Part shown: positions 47,201-56,200 of the stretch, one piece after another | How the letters are laid out: each line of letters starts with the position of its first letter | Numbering within the stretch: position 1 is the first letter of the stretch | DNA from: Flavobacterium sp. ZT3R18 | GTDB taxonomy: Bacteria; Bacteroidota; Bacteroidia; Flavobacteriales; Flavobacteriaceae | DNA: 64,000 bases | Direction: 5' to 3' | Assembly: GCF_007097385.1 (NCBI RefSeq) | Contig: NZ_VJZS01000018.1 | Location: forward strand, 36,113-100,112 | Position numbers and translations under genes: made by a program | The notes under the pieces: generated by a model | What the model saw: the letters and a program-made list of their open reading frames with translations, nothing else | Told to the model about the DNA's origin: nothing | Databases searched by the model: none

Positions 47201-48848
47201 AGGAGCTAACATATTGACTCACTTGTTAGGACAGGAAATAAAGGATTTAGCAAATAATATAAAGATTTACAAGCAGGCATTAGTAGAGAACGGTTTTTCT
47301 GTAGAAAATGCAAAAATATCTTTAATGCTTCACACTTATATTGGAACTGATTTAGAGGAAGTAAAAGATAAAGCAAAAGAGCCTTTTAAGTCCTATTTAA
47401 AATCTAGTGTAGGATTAATTCAAAATTTAGCTAAGGATTTGGATAAAGATATTTCGACTATTAGTGAAAATGATCTGAATGATTTATTGGAATTAGCTTT
47501 TGAAAGATATTGGCAAACTTCAGCATTATTAGGAACACAGGATTCTTGTAAAAAAATTCTATCTAATATTCATTCGATAGGAGTTACAGAAATAGCTTGT
47601 TTAATTGATTTTGGAATTTCAGATAAAGAAGTACTTAAGGGTTTAGAACATCTAACTGAGCTCAAAAATAAATATAAAAAAGAGGAAAAAAATTATCATT
47701 CGGACAACCATCCAATTAGTTCAATGCAAATAACGCCTTCCTATTTAGAAGCATTATTGGAAGATGATAATTCTGGTTTATTTATAAAATCATTGAAAAA
47801 CATAATTGTTGGAGGAGAAAAATTTTCCAATGAACTGCTAAATAAACTTATAACCCGTACAAAATCAAATGTGTATAATATGTATGGGCCTACAGAAACT
47901 ACTATTTGGTCCACTTTTCAAAAAGCACAAGAAAATTTGGTGCTGAATATTGGGAAACCAATACAAAACACTCAGGTTTATATTTTAGACAATAATGAAA
48001 AAATATGTCCAATAGGTGTAAAAGGTGAATTATGTATTGGAGGAGATGGTTTGGCAAGAGGGTATTATAAACAAGAAAAGTTAACTCAAGATAAATTTAT
48101 TGATTTTCAGTATTCTTCAACTCTTACTAAAAAAGTATATAAAACAGGAGATGTAGCAAGATGGTTACCAAATGGTACTTTAGAACATTTAGGAAGGCTT
48201 GATAACCAGGTTAAAATAAATGGATTCAGAATAGAATTGGGTGAAATAGAAAATAAATTATTAAAACATGAATATGTTAATCAGGTAGTTGTAACCGCTG
48301 CACAAAAAGAAGGTGGTAATAATATTCTTGTTGCTTATTTTATTAGTAATAATAAAATTAAATCAGCAGAATTAAAGGAATATATAGAATTGAAATTGCC
48401 TCATTATATGGTTCCGAACCATTTTATTCAATTAGAAGAATTTCCACTTACACCAAATGGGAAAATAGATAGAATTAAACTACCAGGTATTTCTGATGAA
48501 GATACAATCCGAAAAGAATACGCAGCACCAAGAAATGAAACTGAAAATAAGCTAATTGCAATATGGCAAGACGTATTAGGAATTGAGAAAATAGGAGTTA
48601 AAGATAATTTCTTTGATTTAGGAGGAAACTCCTTGTTAATGATAAAAATGTTGAATAGCTTGAATAAAGAGCTTCAAATGAATATAACTTTATTACAAGG
48701 ATATAATTTCGCTAATATTTTTTCAATTTCTGAATTTATCATATCTAATACTAACAATGATTATTTAATAGAAGAAGATAAAATAGAAGAACTTTATAAT
48801 ATAATGGAAGAATCGTACAACTTATTAAATTTTGCAAATGAAGACTAA
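41241..48848 (+). CDS. NRPS3: docking-C-A-T-C-A(LLM)-T
   Basis: 2535 residues. A TubC-type docking domain (about 1-55) is followed by C1 (HHIVSDG near 206), A1 (YTSGSTGGPKG near 673), T1 (near 1057), C2 (HHIIGDG near 1252) and A2 (YTSGTTGNPKG near 1717). A2 is interrupted between its FDISVLE motif and its YGPTETT motif (near 2215) by ~340 residues (about 1800-2145) of luciferase-like monooxygenase (FSAIWLPERHFHEFGG, VVLPLHDVVRVAEEWSV, SIASGWHADDF), the type known as a natural-product-biosynthesis LLM domain, which uses reduced flavin. T2 (FFDLGGNSL) is near 2457. Codes: A1 DVQFIAHVVK = Pro; A2 DILQIGMIWK, close to Gly DILQLGLIWK. The LLM probably oxidises the tethered Gly residue or chain; the reaction is not known from sequence. 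Confidence 0.93.
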   Translation: MQLLLKKINKLNIKIDLLDDKLDIQAPKGVITDDLLNEIKLHKNDLIKFIKSYKANRKDSVNIPKVREQISYELSSSQRRLWLLSQFEGGNVAYNMPSVFELYGDLDISSLRKAFQFLLERHESLRTLFKEEEESGQVKQIILNLEETKFQLQYEDLSNEANITERVKEIIQKEIEYSFDLSVDSLLRAKLIKRSQNNHVFICVIHHIVSDGWSSEIMTNEIFTLYDIYSKGKTNTLPVLKLQYKDYAAWQQNQLKSDTVEVYRNYWLKKMQGEIPVLDLPCYQARPAIKTYNGKSVKKLYSKELLKSFNDLCQSQECTLFMGLLATVKVLLFRYSNQKDIVIGSPIVGREHIDLQNQIGFYVNTLAFRTQFGGIDSFKELIANVKEVTLDAYEHQIFPFDELVQLLSLNRDMSRNPLFDVMVRVQDTSVFKGDVQKMSEFEITKYQCEDTKFSKFDLEFAFREVDKKLSIELIFNTDIYSEEFVANILIHLETLLHSIVENPESALNSLNYISEFEKKRIVSLFNDTKVHYSKDKTIVDLFEEQVEKTPNNISVVFGKTELTYQELNNRSNQLSYYLRENYAIQQDDLVGIKLEKSEKLIVTILGVLKAGGAYVPIDPNYPQNRIDIIENDSNCKVIIDEAELAIFNENKEKFSFENNSVSIKNNSLVYLIYTSGSTGGPKGIMMEHSCMLNLITFHNEQFTSDDVHKVLQFTSISFDVSFQEIFTTLLRGATLYPITEIVKKDSEELSAFIKSNNIDTVFLPTAYFNILMDVRSFYSLLDFNIIKNIIVAGEQLILTSNVINKIRKSDTNIYNHYGPAETHVVTTIKVKDNYLTHNPSIGCPISNTQIYILDEALQPVPIGVTGKLYISGAGVSRGYLNRPDLTKEKFINNPFIEGARMYDTGDLGGWLSDGNIQFLGRKDHQVKIRGFRIELGEIENAILQYSAGLKQVIVEVKESGQDKVLVAYLVSDLIVDKLGLRSFLQDKLPEYMIPNFYVNLGKLPTTPNGKIDRKALPSISGEDIIRKEYIAPRNKTEGSLVLIWQEVLGIKMIGITDNFFELGGHSLIVAQVINRTNKQLGKTVSFKVFFANPTIEGLSKELRDSAYLSIPQAAESESYPLTASQGRLWVLSQLEGGSLAYNMPAAVRLRGTVDINKFEASFKRLIHRHEILRTYFKTNEAGEIRQYIVPSEIFNFKITEKDCSLELNQEKFIANYLQETNNEPFDLEQGPLVRASILKLKEGDYVFFLSLHHIIGDGWSIELLISEIVKTYNALIQGKKINLPELCIQYKDYAVWLNEEIQRKKHKGSEEYWLQQFEGELPVLDLPSFKPRPLIQTYNGDHLRHKFSKSFLDKLKYFSKKQDVTLFMILMAGVNALLYRYSGQDDIIIGTPIAGREHPDLENQLGLYLNTLAIRTQFKEQFSLLDLVLAQKEALLGAYEHQGYPFDSLVGKLNLKRDMSRSVLFDVLIILQNQGQLNNLNTEELDNLELSDYDLQSKTSKFDISFIFVETEGLDLIIEYNTDIYDAYLIERMFTHFENLLIQSLAEPRIQIQEIDYLTETEKHQLLFEFNDTEVDYAKDKTIIDLFEQQVARTPDKVAIVFEETQLTYRELNEMSNQLAFYLREIYGIIASNLVGIKLDRSERMIAVLLGILKSGAAYVPIDPNYPQERIAYIEEDSNTKVVIDEQELGRFVKVQEKYSRENIEKINQPNDLAYVIYTSGTTGNPKGVMIEHKNVVNFLHGMNDSISSNEKEHLLAITSISFDISVLELFWTLTKGSTITLKSGNTPLNNFNLFLKDHSETLDFSLFYFSSQNDSDDNKYQFLKESADYADKNNFSAIWLPERHFHEFGGIFPNPSVLAAGLSTITENIQIRSGSVVLPLHDVVRVAEEWSVVDNLSNGRVALSIASGWHADDFVLKPENYLDRQKIMYGQIEELKTLWQGGSIKRKNGLNQEIDFKIYPKPVNSNLDIYITSGGNPETFRSAGKIGANILTHLLGQEIKDLANNIKIYKQALVENGFSVENAKISLMLHTYIGTDLEEVKDKAKEPFKSYLKSSVGLIQNLAKDLDKDISTISENDLNDLLELAFERYWQTSALLGTQDSCKKILSNIHSIGVTEIACLIDFGISDKEVLKGLEHLTELKNKYKKEEKNYHSDNHPISSMQITPSYLEALLEDDNSGLFIKSLKNIIVGGEKFSNELLNKLITRTKSNVYNMYGPTETTIWSTFQKAQENLVLNIGKPIQNTQVYILDNNEKICPIGVKGELCIGGDGLARGYYKQEKLTQDKFIDFQYSSTLTKKVYKTGDVARWLPNGTLEHLGRLDNQVKINGFRIELGEIENKLLKHEYVNQVVVTAAQKEGGNNILVAYFISNNKIKSAELKEYIELKLPHYMVPNHFIQLEEFPLTPNGKIDRIKLPGISDEDTIRKEYAAPRNETENKLIAIWQDVLGIEKIGVKDNFFDLGGNSLLMIKMLNSLNKELQMNITLLQGYNFANIFSISEFIISNTNNDYLIEEDKIEELYNIMEESYNLLNFANED

Positions 48849-51800
48849 TCAATATACGGGATTTGAGATTGCAGTAGTTGGTATGTCCATAAGGACATCA
48901 GGAGCTTCAAACTGGAGGGAATTTTGGGAAAACCTAGTTTTGTCAAAAGAATCATTACGTTTTTTAACCGAAAAGGAGCTAATTGATGCAGGTATGGACA
49001 AATCTGTTATTAAAGATAAAAATTATGTGAATTGTACAACAAATTTAATAAACAAGGATTGTTTTGATTCTAAATTTTTTGGATATTCCAATGATGAAGC
49101 AAAAATGATGTATCCCGGTCATAGATTTTTTCACGAGTGTGTCTGGGAAGCTTTAGAAGATGCAGGTTATATTCCTGAAAATATAAATGTACCTGTTGGG
49201 GTGTATGCAGGAGCAGGAGAAGATGCATTGTGGCAATCTTTTGTTAACCTATCCACTGACGGTCAAAAAGTCAATAATTTTTATCTAAATAAGATAAACA
49301 ATAAAGATTATCTTGCTACAATGGTTTCGTATAAATTAGGGTTGAAAGGACCTTCAATGAATATAAATACAGCTTGTTCGACCTCTTTAGTTGCTATTCA
49401 TACTGCTTGTAAAGCACTAATTTTTGGAGAAACTAAAGTCGCTTTAGCCGGAGCTTCTTCGCTAGTTACTGATAGTCAAAAGGGGTATATTTATGAAGAA
49501 GGATCCATCGTTTCAAAGGATGGCCATTGTAAGGCTTTTGATAGAGACTCTACTGGTACAGTTAACGGAGAGGGAACAGGCGTAGTCGTTTTGAAAAGAT
49601 TAAAAGATGCCTTAGCAGACAGAGATAATATTTATGCAGTAATTAAGGGGAGTGCTATTAATAATGATGGAAATAAAAAAGTAGGCTATACAGCTCCTAG
49701 TGTTGAAGGACAAGTAGCATGTATTAAAATGGCTCAAAAGTTTTCAAGGATTGAACCTGAAACCATATCTTATGTAGAAACGCATGGTACAGGTACTAAG
49801 TTAGGGGATTCCATTGAAGTTGAAGCACTAAACATCGCATTTAATAATAGTAAGAATTTTCCGTGTGCTATAGGGTCTGTAAAAACTAATATAGGACACT
49901 TGGATACTGCGTCAGGTGTGGCGGGATTTATTAAAACAGTATTAAGTTTAAAAAATAAAAAAATTCCGGCAAGCTTGCATTTTAGTGAACCCGACCCAAA
50001 TATAAATTTTCAGGATGGGCCATTTTTTGTTAATAATAGTTTGTCCGAATGGACAGTAAAAAAGGATAATCCTCTTAGAGCAGCTGTAAACTCTTTTGGT
50101 GTAGGTGGTACAAACGCACATATAATTCTTGAAGAAGCACCAGTTATAGATAAAAATTCTTTTGAAAAAAATTACAATTTGCTTGTTTTGTCATCTAAAA
50201 CCGAGTCTTCACTAAATAATTATCTGGATAAGTTAGCAAATTTTTTAGCAAAAGAAGAAAATTTAAATTTATCAGATATGTGTTATACGTATCAAGCTGG
50301 ACGTCAAAGTTTTGAGAATAGAATTGCATTATCATTTAAAGACAAAAATGAGTTACAGCAAAAGTTAGAAGAAATTGTAAAACAGAAAAAAACATTTGCA
50401 AAAGTAAAAGGTCTTCAAAATACTATTATTTTCATGTTTCCTGGACAGGGCTCCCAATATGTTGATATGAGTAAAGATTTATATCTATCAAATTCTATTT
50501 ATAGAGAATATATGGATAGCGGTTTTGAGCTTCTGAAAAAATTAACAAATCAGGATTTTAAAAAAATACTATATCCCGGCAATAATAATGAGGGTTATAA
50601 TATAAATGATACTTGTTTTGCCCAACCAATTATTTTTCTGGTAGAATATTCCTTGGCAAAATTATTAATAAACTACGGTATAGTACCCAAATACATGATT
50701 GGTCATAGTATTGGAGAATATACAGCTGCTTGTATAAGTGGGCTCTTTACATTTGAACAAGCGCTTAAATTAGTGGTTAAGAGAGGGGGATTAATGCACA
50801 GATTGCCAAAAGGGTCTATGATTAGTGTTCCTATGAATGAACTCCAAGCTCAAAGCTTTCTTAATGAAGAAATTTCTCTTGCTGCAATAAATGGACCAGA
50901 ACAAATAGTTTTTTCAGGGGGCGATCATGCAATACAGGAATTAATCGAAAAATTGACTGAAAAAGATATTTCTTATATTAGACTTCATACTTCACATGCT
51001 TTCCATTCAAGTATGCAGGAAAGCATTCTTAAAGAATTTGATAATGAATTTAAAAGTGTAGAGTTTAATAATATTCAAATTCCTTTCATTTCTAATTTAA
51101 CCGGAGATTTTATCAAAAATGAAGAAGCGATTTCAAGTGAATATTGGACAAATCAGCTCAGAAATACTGTTAATTTTTCTAAAGGAATTAGTAATTTTTT
51201 ATCAGATAATAATCTTGTATTTATTGAAGTTGGTGCTGGAAGTTCCTTAAGTAGTTTAATTAGACAGCAAAAAACAGAAAAGAAATTTACTACAGTAGAT
51301 ATATTAAGATCCGTAAAAATCATAGAAAATGATGAAAAATATTTCTTAGAAAAACTAGGATTACTTTGGACTTATGGAGTAAGTATAAAATGGCAAGAGT
51401 TATATAAGAATGAAGATAGATATCGAATTTCCTTACCTACTTATGCTTTCGATAAGCTAATGTATCAAACGGAAATTGATGTGGAAAAATTATTTAATAT
51501 AGTGAATCAAAAGATGTTAAATGATTTAGATAACAGTTTTTATTTTCCTTCTTGGAAACGATCAGTACTAAATCAAAAAAGCACCTCAGACAGTAGAATA
51601 TTTCTCGTGTTTTCGGATAATTCGGATTGTTCTAAAAAAATAATTGAAGAAATATTATGTACAAACAATAGTGTAATTGAAGTATCAATAGGAATGTCAT
51701 ATTTTAAGCATTCTTCTACAAAGTTTTCAATAGATCCATCGGATATAAGGGATTATAATCAATTGTTTCAAGATGTTGAATCTGAAGGATTAAATATATC

Positions 51801-53289
51801 AGATATCATTTATTTATGGGGGCTAAATATTAAATCATCAGAGATAAAGTTAGTAGAAGAAAATTTGGAATTCAACCTGATATATTTTTGTCTAGGAAGG
51901 ATTATAAAGGTATGGGGAAAAGGTGTTGATAAGAATATTTTTGTATTTACTAATTTATTACATAGTGTACTTGGAAATGAAAACATTAATTATGTCCATT
52001 CTTTATTATTGGGGCTGATTAAGGTTATGCCTCTTGAAAATCAGATAATAGGTGCAAACATTGATATTGATTTAAGTGATGTTGATGAAAAATTGATTCG
52101 AGATATCGTCAGTGAATTTTTAAATAATGACTTACAATCCGAGCGAATTATATCATATAGATTAGGTCAGAGATGGGTTCAAGAATTTCAAAAAGGTACC
52201 CAAGATTTAACTAAAAAAGAAACATCATTTGTTAAAAAACAAGGAACATACTTAATTACTGGCGGATTAGGGAATTTAGGGTTTTCAATTTCAAAGCATT
52301 TGATAAATAAACACCAAGCTAATGTCATATTATTAGGAAGAAAAAGCCTTAATGAGATAAATGAAAATAACCTTTATGAAAAAAGATTTAAAGAGTTAAA
52401 AAGTATAAATAATAATGTAGTTTATCTCAATGTAGATATATCAAATATTGATGAGTTTAAAGAAGAATTATCAGTAAATAAAGCGATGTTTGATGATATT
52501 AACGGGATTATTCATCTTGCTGGAAATGTAGATAGTAATGATCTGGAATTCATAGAAAATACATCTTTTAAAAAAACAATAAGTATGTTGGCTGCAAAAG
52601 TAAAAGGAGTAGAATGCCTATATGAAGTTTTCAAAAATCATGATTTAGATTTTATATGGATGAGTTCTAGTTTGGCAGCAACATTCGGAGGTATTAGCTT
52701 TGGGGCTTATGCTGCTGCTAATTGCTATTTAGATTATTTTACTTTTTGTAAATCCGGAAAATTAAAATGTGTGCAATTACCGAAAATTAATTTTGAAGAA
52801 AGTCTTGTTGACAAACAGCAAAATATATTGTCTGTAGATGAAGTAATCGAGGTTTTTGAAAAAAGCTTGAATATTAAATCGTCTAATGTAATTTATGTTT
52901 CTAAAGAAGATATTCCGTTAAAATTGAATAGGATGTTTAGTATTCAAAGCGAGGCTTTAAAAAGCAAACAAATTTTTGAAAAAATTGAGCGTCCAGTTTT
53001 ACAATCAGAATATCAATCACCTCAAACAGATATAGAAAGAAGACTTAAAGTAATTTTTGAAGATTTTTTTGAAATACTTGATATAGGGGTCACTGATGAC
53101 TTTTTCGAACTAGGAGGAGATTCGTTAAGAGCAATGGTAATCCTGAAAAAAATTAATAAAGAATTTAATATAGAAATCTCTATAAGTGATTTTTTCTCCA
53201 ATAAGAATATACAAGGTACTGCAAATTTAATTGAAGAAAAAAAATGGCTAAACAATAATATTGAGTTAGAAAATGAAATAACTATCTAA
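48838..53289 (+). CDS. Type I PKS module KS-AT-KR-ACP
   Basis: About 1483 residues from the ATG at 48838, which overlaps the NRPS3 stop by 11 bases; a TTG six bases upstream is possible but less likely. KS: NTACSTS with Cys near 180, HGTGT and NIGH. AT: GHSIGEY (Ser near 624) and HAFHSS, the form seen with malonyl-CoA. KR: TGGLGNLG near 1141, SSSLAA and YAAAN, so it should be active. ACP: FFELGGDSL near 1422. There is no dehydratase or enoylreductase, so the module should add two carbons and leave a beta-hydroxyl. After a Gly module this would give a 4-amino-3-hydroxybutyrate-type unit unless the LLM domain alters the glycine. The stop overlaps the next start by one base. Confidence 0.94.
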   Translation: MKTNQYTGFEIAVVGMSIRTSGASNWREFWENLVLSKESLRFLTEKELIDAGMDKSVIKDKNYVNCTTNLINKDCFDSKFFGYSNDEAKMMYPGHRFFHECVWEALEDAGYIPENINVPVGVYAGAGEDALWQSFVNLSTDGQKVNNFYLNKINNKDYLATMVSYKLGLKGPSMNINTACSTSLVAIHTACKALIFGETKVALAGASSLVTDSQKGYIYEEGSIVSKDGHCKAFDRDSTGTVNGEGTGVVVLKRLKDALADRDNIYAVIKGSAINNDGNKKVGYTAPSVEGQVACIKMAQKFSRIEPETISYVETHGTGTKLGDSIEVEALNIAFNNSKNFPCAIGSVKTNIGHLDTASGVAGFIKTVLSLKNKKIPASLHFSEPDPNINFQDGPFFVNNSLSEWTVKKDNPLRAAVNSFGVGGTNAHIILEEAPVIDKNSFEKNYNLLVLSSKTESSLNNYLDKLANFLAKEENLNLSDMCYTYQAGRQSFENRIALSFKDKNELQQKLEEIVKQKKTFAKVKGLQNTIIFMFPGQGSQYVDMSKDLYLSNSIYREYMDSGFELLKKLTNQDFKKILYPGNNNEGYNINDTCFAQPIIFLVEYSLAKLLINYGIVPKYMIGHSIGEYTAACISGLFTFEQALKLVVKRGGLMHRLPKGSMISVPMNELQAQSFLNEEISLAAINGPEQIVFSGGDHAIQELIEKLTEKDISYIRLHTSHAFHSSMQESILKEFDNEFKSVEFNNIQIPFISNLTGDFIKNEEAISSEYWTNQLRNTVNFSKGISNFLSDNNLVFIEVGAGSSLSSLIRQQKTEKKFTTVDILRSVKIIENDEKYFLEKLGLLWTYGVSIKWQELYKNEDRYRISLPTYAFDKLMYQTEIDVEKLFNIVNQKMLNDLDNSFYFPSWKRSVLNQKSTSDSRIFLVFSDNSDCSKKIIEEILCTNNSVIEVSIGMSYFKHSSTKFSIDPSDIRDYNQLFQDVESEGLNISDIIYLWGLNIKSSEIKLVEENLEFNLIYFCLGRIIKVWGKGVDKNIFVFTNLLHSVLGNENINYVHSLLLGLIKVMPLENQIIGANIDIDLSDVDEKLIRDIVSEFLNNDLQSERIISYRLGQRWVQEFQKGTQDLTKKETSFVKKQGTYLITGGLGNLGFSISKHLINKHQANVILLGRKSLNEINENNLYEKRFKELKSINNNVVYLNVDISNIDEFKEELSVNKAMFDDINGIIHLAGNVDSNDLEFIENTSFKKTISMLAAKVKGVECLYEVFKNHDLDFIWMSSSLAATFGGISFGAYAAANCYLDYFTFCKSGKLKCVQLPKINFEESLVDKQQNILSVDEVIEVFEKSLNIKSSNVIYVSKEDIPLKLNRMFSIQSEALKSKQIFEKIERPVLQSEYQSPQTDIERRLKVIFEDFFEILDIGVTDDFFELGGDSLRAMVILKKINKEFNIEISISDFFSNKNIQGTANLIEEKKWLNNNIELENEITI

Positions 53290-56200
53290 TGAGAGAATTA
53301 ATAACTACACTTAGAGAAAATAAAATTCATATTTCATTAGAGAATGAAAACTTAAAGATAAAATTTGATGGAGAAAATATTCCCGAGTATATTTTAGAAG
53401 AGATAAGAAAAAATAAATTTAATCTTATTTCTTTTTTAAAAGAAAACGTGAAGGTTGAGAATATTTATAGACCTCTTTTGCAGGCATCTAAAAGAGAATC
53501 ATATCCTTTAACTCCATCTCAAAATAGGTTTTGGATTTTGAGTCAGTTGGAAGATGGTTCAGTAGCAAATGATATACATAATGCTATTAGATTAAATGGA
53601 TTAATTGAAGTAAACAAATTTGAAGAATGCTTTAGATTACTGATTGAGCGACATGAGATTCTGCGAACTTATTTTGGAACAACTTCAGAAGGAGTGATTC
53701 AACAATATATTATGCCTATTGAAGAATTGGATTTCAGACTTACCCATCGAGATTATAGTTTAGAAGTAAATCCGGAGCAATGTGTTGTTGATTATTTACA
53801 AGATATTAATCGAGAGGCATTTGATTTGGAACAGGCCCCTTTGATTCGAGGATCATTAATTAAATTAAAAGAAGATGCGTATGTATTTTTCTTATCGATG
53901 CATCATATCGTAGGAGATGGTTGGTCTATACAGTTATTAATATCAGAGATAATAAAAAACTATAATGGCCTGATTCAGGAAAAAGAGATTGATTTACCTG
54001 TGTTAAATATCCAATATAAAGATTATGCAGTATGGTTGAGCGAAGAATTGCAACAAAAAAAGCAGAAAGAATCTGAGCAGTACTGGCTAAATCAATTTAG
54101 CGGAGATCTACCCGTTTTAGACTTACCAAGTTCTAAGGCACGTCCTTTGGTTCAAACTTACAATGGAGAAACAATTAGACATGAATTTTCAAAATCATTT
54201 TTAGATAAGTTAAAAACTTTTTCTAAATCACAAGATGCTACATTGTTTATGACATTGATCTCGGGTATCAATGCCTTGCTTTATAGGTATTCAGGCCAGG
54301 ACGATATTATCATTGGTACGCCGATCGCAGGAAGAGTGCATCCGGATTTAGAGAATCAATTGGGTTTGTATTTAAATACTTTAGCTATTAGAACCAAATT
54401 TAAAGAAGAAAATAGCTTTTTAGATTTGATTGCAGCACAAAAAGAAACCTTATTGGGTGCTTATGAGCATCAAGGTTACCCATTTGACGCACTAGTTGGT
54501 AAATTGAACTTAAAAAGGGATATGAGTCGTTCAGCCTTATTTGATGTTATGGTTGTACTACAAAATCAGGGTCAACTTACCAGTATTAATAGTAATGAGG
54601 GATTGATTGATCTTGAAGTAAGTAATTATAGTTTTGAGAATAGGACGTCTCAATTTGATATGAGTTTTACCTTTGTGGAGAGTGAAGGATTATACCTTGC
54701 AATTGAGTATAATACGGATATCTATGCTTCATATTTGATAGAAAGAATGTTTTTACATTTTGAGAATTTATTGAGTGAATTGATTGAAGATCCCAAGATC
54801 AATATTCAAGATGTTGGTTATATCACAGAGACAGAGAAGCATCAGTTATTGTTTGATTTTAATTCGACAGAAGTAGCTTATCCAAAGGATAAAACTATAG
54901 TTGATCTTTTCGAGGATCAGGTAGCAAGAACACCAGATAATATAGCTGTTGTGTTTGAGGATCAGGTGTTAATGTATCAGGAATTAAATGAGAAATCGAA
55001 TCAGCTGGCGCATTATTTAAGAGAAAAAGGAGTAAAATCAAATACACATGTATTTTTCTTCCTGGAAAGAGGAATTGATTATTTAGTGTGTATGTTAGGG
55101 GTTTGGAAAGTCGGAGGGCATTTCACTCCTTTGGATATTAATTTCCCTACGGAAAGAAATAAGGGGATACTTCAACAAGCCAAAGATTTCTTTATTCTTA
55201 GTAGTAATGATTACCTATTACAAGTTGAAGCATTAGGAGATAATGTAGATTATTTAATTTTTGAAGCAGCTTATTGTGAGAATTATGATAAGGATAATCT
55301 TGGTTTAGTTTTAGAAATTAAATCTTTGGCCTATATAATTTTTACCTCAGGTTCTACCGGAGTTCCAAAAGGAGCCATGGTTGAGCATTTTGGGATGGTC
55401 AATCATTTATTTGCAAAGATTACTGATTTTGAGATTTCGGATAAAGATAATGTAGGACAAACAGCAACGCACATATTTGATGTGAGTATTTGGCAATTCA
55501 TGACAGCTTTGATAGTTGGAGGAAAGACGACTATTTTAATTGGCGAAGACGCATGGAATCCTGAGAAAATATTTCAATGTATAGATAATAATAGTATAAC
55601 AATTTTAGAGAGTGTACCGGCACATTTTTCTATTTTATTGGATTTTTTATCAAGAGAGTCAGTTCTGCCATTATTAAGAAGTCTACGATACCTGATAATG
55701 AACGGAGAGTCATTGCCGGTTGAATATTGCAAAAAATGGTTTGAGTATTATCCGTCAATCCCCATGGCGAATGTTTATGGACCAACGGAGTGTTCAGATG
55801 ATATTACGCATTATATATTTAAGGAATGTTCTGAAAATTGGAGAGGTTCTGTTCCAATAGGAAAACCTATTCAGAACATGAGTATTTATATTTTGGATAA
55901 TCATTTGAACTTACTGCCACATGGAACAGCAGGTGATCTGTATGTTTCGGGAATAGGTGTGGGCCAGGGTTATCTGAATGATATTGAGAAAACACAGCTG
56001 GCATTTGTTAGAAATCCATTTTTCAGGGAAGGAAGCTTAAATCACAGTGAAAAATTATATAAGACCGGTGATTTAGCCAAATGGCATGCTGACGGTATAT
56101 TAGAATTTATAGGCAGAAAAGACGATCAAGTAAAAATAAATGGAATCCGTATAGAGTTAGGTGAAATAGAAAACGTACTGCACCAGTGTCCGCTGGTAAG

